A program made the translations under genes and the position numbers. A stretch of 64,000 bases of DNA from Drechslerella dactyloides (taxonomy: Eukaryota; Ascomycota; Orbiliomycetes; Orbiliales; Orbiliaceae): the NCBI GenBank assembly GCA_020064725.1, contig JAGTWJ010000010.1, forward strand, positions 1,674,001-1,738,000, given 5' to 3'. The notes beneath the pieces were generated by a model. The model did no database searches and had not been told where the DNA came from. It saw only the letters and a list, made by a program, of their open reading frames with translations. This document shows, in pieces, positions 61,801 through 64,000 of the stretch (its first letter is position 1; each line of letters starts with the position of its first letter).

Positions 61801-62301
61801 AATAACTAGTTTGTCTGTTATCCGGCCAAAGAATCAGCACTCTGATGTCTCTCAGCAAGGAGACACGAGGCTGTCATCAAATAATGCTTGATACCACCAA
61901 TATCAGCATATCTGATAGGTAAGTTGTCATAATTATGACGATTGAGCTTTGCAGTTTGCCAGACGCTACATCATATATAGTTAGGTACAACTATATATAT
62001 CCCTGAATTCGTGAGCACGCTTCGGCCTTTGGGCTAAGCTGGGTGATATCCAAGAGCTATTTAGACATTCTTTCTGGCGAGACATCATAGCAGACAAAAG
62101 ATAGAAAACAAAAAGTCAAGACAAAAAATACAGTATTTGAGCTGTATAGATTAAGTACTCCTTTTGGTGGTATTTACTCTTGATTAATTAAATATCGCAA
62201 CATAAGATATTAAAAGTCCTGAGTGATAGAGAGTTTTTGCGACCAATGATCTAAAATTCCTTCGTTCGATATTTACAACGTTCTGTAATCGTGCATATAG
62301 C
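58868..62301. other. 3.4-kb AT-rich block, no supported gene
   Basis: This is long noncoding DNA between the LysM locus and the P450 gene, rich in A and T at 58700-59400 and 61150-62300. Only short frames occur, none with a domain. Palindromes occur at 61281-61301 (TAACTAG/CTAGTTA) and 61973-61998. No transposase, integrase or reverse-transcriptase motif was seen, though decayed elements may be hidden. Confidence 0.5.
61973..61998. repeat. Perfect 10-bp inverted repeat with 6-base loop
   Basis: Arms ATATATAGTT (61973-61982) and AACTATATAT (61989-61998) flank AGGTAC. The locus is AT-rich and noncoding, about 300 bases past the P450 stop. It may be a hairpin, a regulator site or chance. Confidence 0.5.
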
Positions 62302-64000
62302 TCAGTTATCTTTGAAATCGACTGTCGGGAACCGTAACGATACATTTTGGGGATTAGACATTTTCCGCCCAGGAGAAATCTCCACGTCCTCCAATACCGA
62401 CAAAACTCGTTTTCGAACAGCTAATTCGTCTTCGTCTTGCAATGGAATTGGTACAATCCAACGATCATATAAAATACGTGAAATGGTTGCCACAAATTCC
62501 ACTTGACTGAATTTCTTCCCAATGCAAGCAAGAAGGCCACCCGACCAAGGAAAGAAAGTATCCTTCGGGGCGGGGCTCTCTAGAATTTCGACGGAAGGTA
62601 TGACACTGGTATCTAGTTTAACCCACCGGCGGGGCTCAAATTCCAGCGACTTCTCCCCCCAGTAAAACGGATGGCTGTGGAGGGATCCGATGACGGGAAT
62701 TGTATATATATTAGGCGGTATCTCAACCTTAGGAGGTAGATTAGGATCCAAATGGAGAACATCTGTGAAATCAAAGGTAGTATAGTTCGTCGTATGCCGT
62801 ATTACTGAATCCACAACCCCATAAATCCGCAATGTCTCGTACTAATCCAGATGATGATGAGTCTCCGGTCACACTAATAGTAAATGCAAAGAGCAGGATT
62901 ACCATGATAGAAAGACATCGAATCAACTTAGGGAATGCTGTAGTGTAATTCCATCCATGCTTTTCGACTACTACTCGAATTTCTTCCCTCGCCCATCTTT
63001 GAATGTCTGGGTTTATCGACAGAATATAAATGGCATTCAGGATCGTGCTTGCCGTTGTTTCATAGCCAGCAGCTGCCAGCACAAAAATATTGCCAGACAT
63101 CTCTGTGTCTGTGAATGGTTCATGATATTGGCCTTGATGTACAGTCTTGTGTTCTCTTACCATCTGGTTTTCTCTGATTAGGGCCGCTAATAACGCGCCG
63201 CTGCCGTGTGTAGACCTACCCTCTGCCATCGATTTCCGAGTCCCTTTGCTAATAAGGGACTTCAGATAGCGACTGAAATCGTAACGAGCGGCTGCCATAT
63301 GTTTGGGTATAAGAAAATGAGGGAATATACTTAGCTCGATAGCTTTCTCGAGGACCACTTTCAGACTGCCCTTGAATGTGTATGTATAAGATGGAGGTAT
63401 GCACTGTTCCTCTTCCACGCCAAATCCAGCCATGGTAAACACATCAAGAGATAGCCCTATCATAGCATCATCCAATCCTATATCTTTGTGTAAATCGTGA
63501 TTTTCTAAAATTGGTGTTATAGCTTTGAGACTGGTGTTCCAAACAAGATTGCTATTTCGTTCATTCAAAGGCGGCGCAACAAGCTTTTTATGGCGAGCCC
63601 ATTGCCTCCCACTTGTCTGTACGAGCTCTAATTAGAGATTGATTGTACTTCCGATGGAAATATAAGTTGGGATGTAAGGAAGAATATAAAATGGTGCTCA
63701 TATAAAGTCGCTGGAGATTAAAGGTTTGTGTTGTACTTACTGTTACTATATTAGGCCCAAATAACTCCAAAATCTCTGTTTATTGAATTGTAATCAGAGT
63801 TAATAAGTGGAATACCATTGGCCGAACTTCTAGATGACTACCTACTATAATATTTAAGGGCTTTAGTGATAGATTTCCCTGCAAGGATACACCTCACAGC
63901 TGCAGGGGATGCGACATATAATTTGATATCACCAGGCGTAACGTGAAGGAAAGCCATTCCGTGTCTCTCAAACATATGATGTCTGGAATCAGCATTCCAA
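62302..64000 (-). CDS. Cytochrome P450, 5' end outside the window
   Basis: Right to left: exon about 63846-63984 (partial, start unclear), 63741-63775, 62903-63616 and 62302-62841; introns of 70, 124 and 61 bases keep phase. Recognisable blocks: GPNIVT, then SGRQWARHKKLVAPPLNERNSNLVWN (helix C with the heme-propionate W-x3-R), I-helix AAGYETTAS, ETLRIYG (ExxR), EFEPRRW (PERF-like) and the Cys-loop FPWSGGLLACIGKKF. The Cys is present, but the Arg two before it in the usual G-x-R-x-C-x-G is Leu, and the common Pro before that is Leu too. P450s of this type are ER-bound monooxygenases in detoxification or secondary metabolism. The locus looks complete apart from the missing 5' end, so it may be active with an unusual loop or be early in decay. 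Confidence 0.88.

Overview
The window looks like nuclear DNA of a filamentous ascomycete (Pezizomycotina, perhaps Eurotiomycetes; the class is inference). Genes are cut by short introns, mostly 58-140 bases, with GTAAGT-like donors, CTAAC/CTGAC-like branch sites and TAG/CAG acceptors. Gene spacing is fungal, some promoters are pyrimidine-rich, and the protein families are typical of moulds. No operons, rRNA, convincing tRNA, CRISPR array or intact transposon were seen. Exon coordinates come from reading splice sites and checking that codon phase is kept across each join.

Layout. 1-7.7 kb: three lineage-type genes (an unknown 338-residue protein, an F-box/leucine-rich-like protein, and a 2EXR/DUF7730-like protein of uncertain structure). 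7.9-12.6 kb: an MPDU1-like PQ-loop membrane protein converges on a large unknown protein with an acidic tail. 12.6-18.8 kb: gene-poor. 18.8-21.5 kb: a PlsB/GNPAT-type acyltransferase. 21.8-22.9 kb: a second 2EXR/DUF7730-like gene. 22.9-25.8 kb: nearly empty, with one small coiled-coil-like ORF. 25.8-30.1 kb: an eight-exon zinc-finger gene and a small basic protein on the minus strand, divergent from a CET1-type mRNA-capping triphosphatase (31.7-34.8 kb). 35.7-40.5 kb: an unknown protein ending in a PPxY motif, convergent with a 922-residue C2H2 protein. 40.5-43.5 kb: gene-poor. 43.5-47.7 kb: a nucleotide-rhamnose epimerase/reductase containing an 8-base micro-exon, and a Caj1-like DnaJ protein with an in-frame Gly-Pro-Thr-Ala minisatellite. 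48.5-53.4 kb: a full ABCC transporter. 55.7-56.9 kb: glutaminyl cyclase. 57.9-64.0 kb: accessory, AT-rich DNA with a LysM-type secreted-protein locus whose 5' end does not join in frame, and the 3' part of a cytochrome P450 that runs off the window.

The core genes serve separate housekeeping jobs: dolichol-linked glycosylation, glycerolipid synthesis, mRNA capping, rhamnose-nucleotide synthesis, chaperoning, export and N-terminal pyroglutamate formation. They do not form one pathway or a recognisable metabolite cluster. The strongest candidates for something undescribed are the zinc-finger protein whose two CxxC...HxxxC fingers are each split by an intron at the same internal position, the repeat-bearing DnaJ protein, and the pair of large proteins sharing a DGDTL-(V/I)-YL segment.
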